Shown: piece after piece, positions 42,812 through 44,229 of the stretch
Position numbering within the stretch: position 1 is the stretch's first letter
Layout of the letters: each line of letters begins with the position of its first letter
NCBI GenBank assembly: GCA_003550305.1
Contig: QKYT01000247.1
Span: 97,510-141,738, forward strand
Source: Glomus cerebriforme
Taxonomy: Eukaryota > Glomeromycota > Glomeromycetes > Glomerales > Glomeraceae
Length of the DNA: 44,229 nucleotides
Direction: 5' to 3'
Notes under the pieces: generated by a model
The model's database searches: none
What the model was told of the DNA's origin: nothing
What the model saw: only the letters and a program-made list of their open reading frames with translations
Position numbers and translations under genes: made by a program

Positions 42812-43949
42812 ATGATTGATGATCACAATTCTACAGCCCATTTTCCTATTTTGAATTTCAGCCATACTTTTGAAACAAAGGAATTTTTACTTAAGAAAAT
42901 TTCTCTTATCTCAACATGTATTGATGAAACCAATGATAAAATAGAAAAATATTATGCCAAACTTATGCCTATTAAACAAGAAAAATATGAACTTGAAGAA
43001 ATTTTAGCAGAATTTCAAGTTAATGAAACGTTAACCCATGTCCTTCAGTTTTCGCAAGAAATATCCAACAAAAAATATGAGTTCAATTCTATTGATGAGG
43101 TTATAAGAAAATTAATGTTTGTAAACTCATTTCTACTAAATACAATTCTGAAATTTCTACATTAGAGTCCGCTTGTAATAATTATGATAAATTATTATCT
43201 CACCAGAATACTCAACTTTTGGGTTATTACACACCACCTCCTACACCTAAAATAGTTGATGATGATACACAACATTTAAATAATATTACGTCTCATGTTG
43301 ATTAACAACTATTATACAATAATGATATTTCCATATCACATGATAACAATTCTTCAATTGAAAATATATCAGATGATATTATATCACATGTTAATCTTGA
43401 ATCATTACAGGATGATTTTACATCAATTACAAATAATCATGTGATTAATTCTCATGACACAAATAGAAATACATGTGACATCTCTTTTCATCAAGACCCT
43501 ATTATTTATCCATCACATGTTGTAGGTTCTAATGTTTTATATACCTATAACAACAAATCTAAACATTTTTCTAAATCTTATTATCTTTTTGATATATCCA
43601 CTCCTTTAAAATGAACTATTTATACGAATGAACTATATCCACACAAAACAAAATTTACTCCACCAAATCATGTGACTTCAAATTCTTCTATTCCTAATAT
43701 TAAATTTTGTATTTCTCATTGCTTAACAGCATTTTTTTACAATCAATCAGTTATACCTTCTAGAATATGTAGAAAATATTTTAATAGAATTAGAGATTTA
43801 TTGATGTCACAATACACAGCTTTACAATCTAGAGTAAAATACTCGTTCCCAAAAAATAGAAAGACAAAAACTTTTATTCATTTTTCTTACAAGAAATACT
43901 TGTTCTTTTTTGGTTTTTATTTTCCCTGTCACTGTTCTTTACCTGCTGC
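42812..43949 (+). pseudogene. Broken gene of unknown family
   Basis: A probable ATG at 42812 opens 117 codons (MIDDHNSTAHFPILNFSHTF), with a coiled-coil-like stretch (IDETNDKIEKYYAKLMPIKQ). A frameshift near 43140 moves to another frame (STLESACNNYDKLLSHQNTQ, YYTPPPTPKIVDDDTQHL), which continues through a TAA at 43303 and a TGA at about 43612. It then ends in a basic region (SRICRKYFNRIRDLLMSQYT, then KYSFPKNRKTKTFIHF). The frame is finally cut by a hAT terminus at 43950. The long frame with few stops suggests recent death. I do not recognise a family. Asp/Asn/His/Ser-rich middle sequence suggests disorder. The basic end could bind nucleic acid, but that is a guess. Confidence 0.55.
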
Positions 43950-44229
43950 CAGTGTTGTCATAGGGACAGGGACGGGATAGGGACGGGATAAGGACGGGAC
44001 AGTCTGGGACATGGACAAAATTTTTTTAACGTCCGGGACATTGGGACAATTTATATCATGTGATATTATATAACTTATAAGCTTATTTATTAAATTTATT
44101 GTTAAAAAAGATACATATAATTGTTTTAATCATAATAAATAAATTATTAAAAAAGAAATTTCAATTCTTTAAAAAGTAAATTTAATTCCCATTTAGCATT
44201 ATTATCAATTGCAGGATGAGGAATATCAT
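43950..44229 (+). mobile_element. Left end of a hAT element (partial)
   Basis: Starts CAGTGTTGTCATAGGGACAG and continues with subterminal GGGACGGGATA repeats (43964-44040), the same style of terminus as the hAT element at 1009. The bases before it are CCTGCTGC. The other end is beyond the window, so the target duplication cannot be tested. Confidence 0.65.

Noticed and set aside
1..44229. tRNA, rRNA or telomeric repeats
   Set aside because: I looked for A/B-box patterns, rRNA-like conserved blocks and TTAGGG-type arrays by eye and saw none; a tRNAscan or Rfam search would be decisive.

Overview
The window looks like nuclear DNA of an early-diverging fungus, most likely an arbuscular mycorrhizal Glomeromycotina (Rhizophagus-like). 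The grounds are extreme A+T content, short spliceosomal introns (GTAAGT-type donors, CTAAC/TACTAAC branch sites, T-rich tract before AG), three intact multi-exon eukaryotic genes, and a very high load of decayed transposons. The species call is inference; no rRNA or other marker is present. A few N positions (2216, 4547, 19816-19817, 23048, 33447) are unresolved bases.

Two islands hold the intact genes. Island 1 (about 9.3-14.9 kb) has an unrecognised two-exon gene on the minus strand (9358-10231) and, diverging from it, a PP2A B56-type regulatory subunit gene on the plus strand (11851-14868, 12-13 exons). Island 2 (about 25.6-31.1 kb) has glutamine-dependent NAD+ synthetase (minus, 17 exons, 702 aa) and a gp78/AMFR-like membrane RING E3 ligase (plus, 8 exons, 436 aa), diverging from a shared 357-bp intergenic region. 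I rebuilt exon by exon the B56, NAD+ synthetase and gp78-like genes; all junctions keep frame except the uncertain first B56 exon. The islands are visibly richer in CpG than their surroundings.

The rest is a transposon graveyard. From left to right: a DDE transposase pseudogene interrupted by another element's terminal repeat (1-785); a deleted hAT element with a near-perfect 8-bp target duplication (1009-2481); an array of intron-like repeats (3.2-4.76 kb); a poly(A) retro-insertion with a 14-bp duplication (6345-7981); MITE-like elements with CCGGTGAT termini; a 3.9-kb decayed gene (17.1-21.0 kb) carrying a MITE; a giant foldback (21.1-21.7 kb); a second intron-like array (22.9-23.4 kb); a shorter copy of the retro-element (24.5-24.9 kb); a Helitron-like 3' end (31.6 kb); a 1.46-kb inverted-repeat element enclosing a third intron-like array (32.3-33.76 kb); a 3.3-kb IS630/Tc1-like element carrying a transposase plus a SAM-domain passenger gene (33.97-37.31 kb); a 1.8-kb element with about 230-bp inverted termini (37.41-39.22 kb); another foldback (40.7-41.05 kb); a broken gene of unknown family (42.8-43.95 kb); and the start of a hAT element at 43950.

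The most unusual signal is the intron-like arrays. In three places the DNA is a tandem series of about 85-135 bp units, most carrying a complete set of spliceosomal intron signals separated by exon-like segments of about 30-42 nt. In the first array the donor site of each unit is the 5' arm of a small hairpin, and the two arms change together between units.
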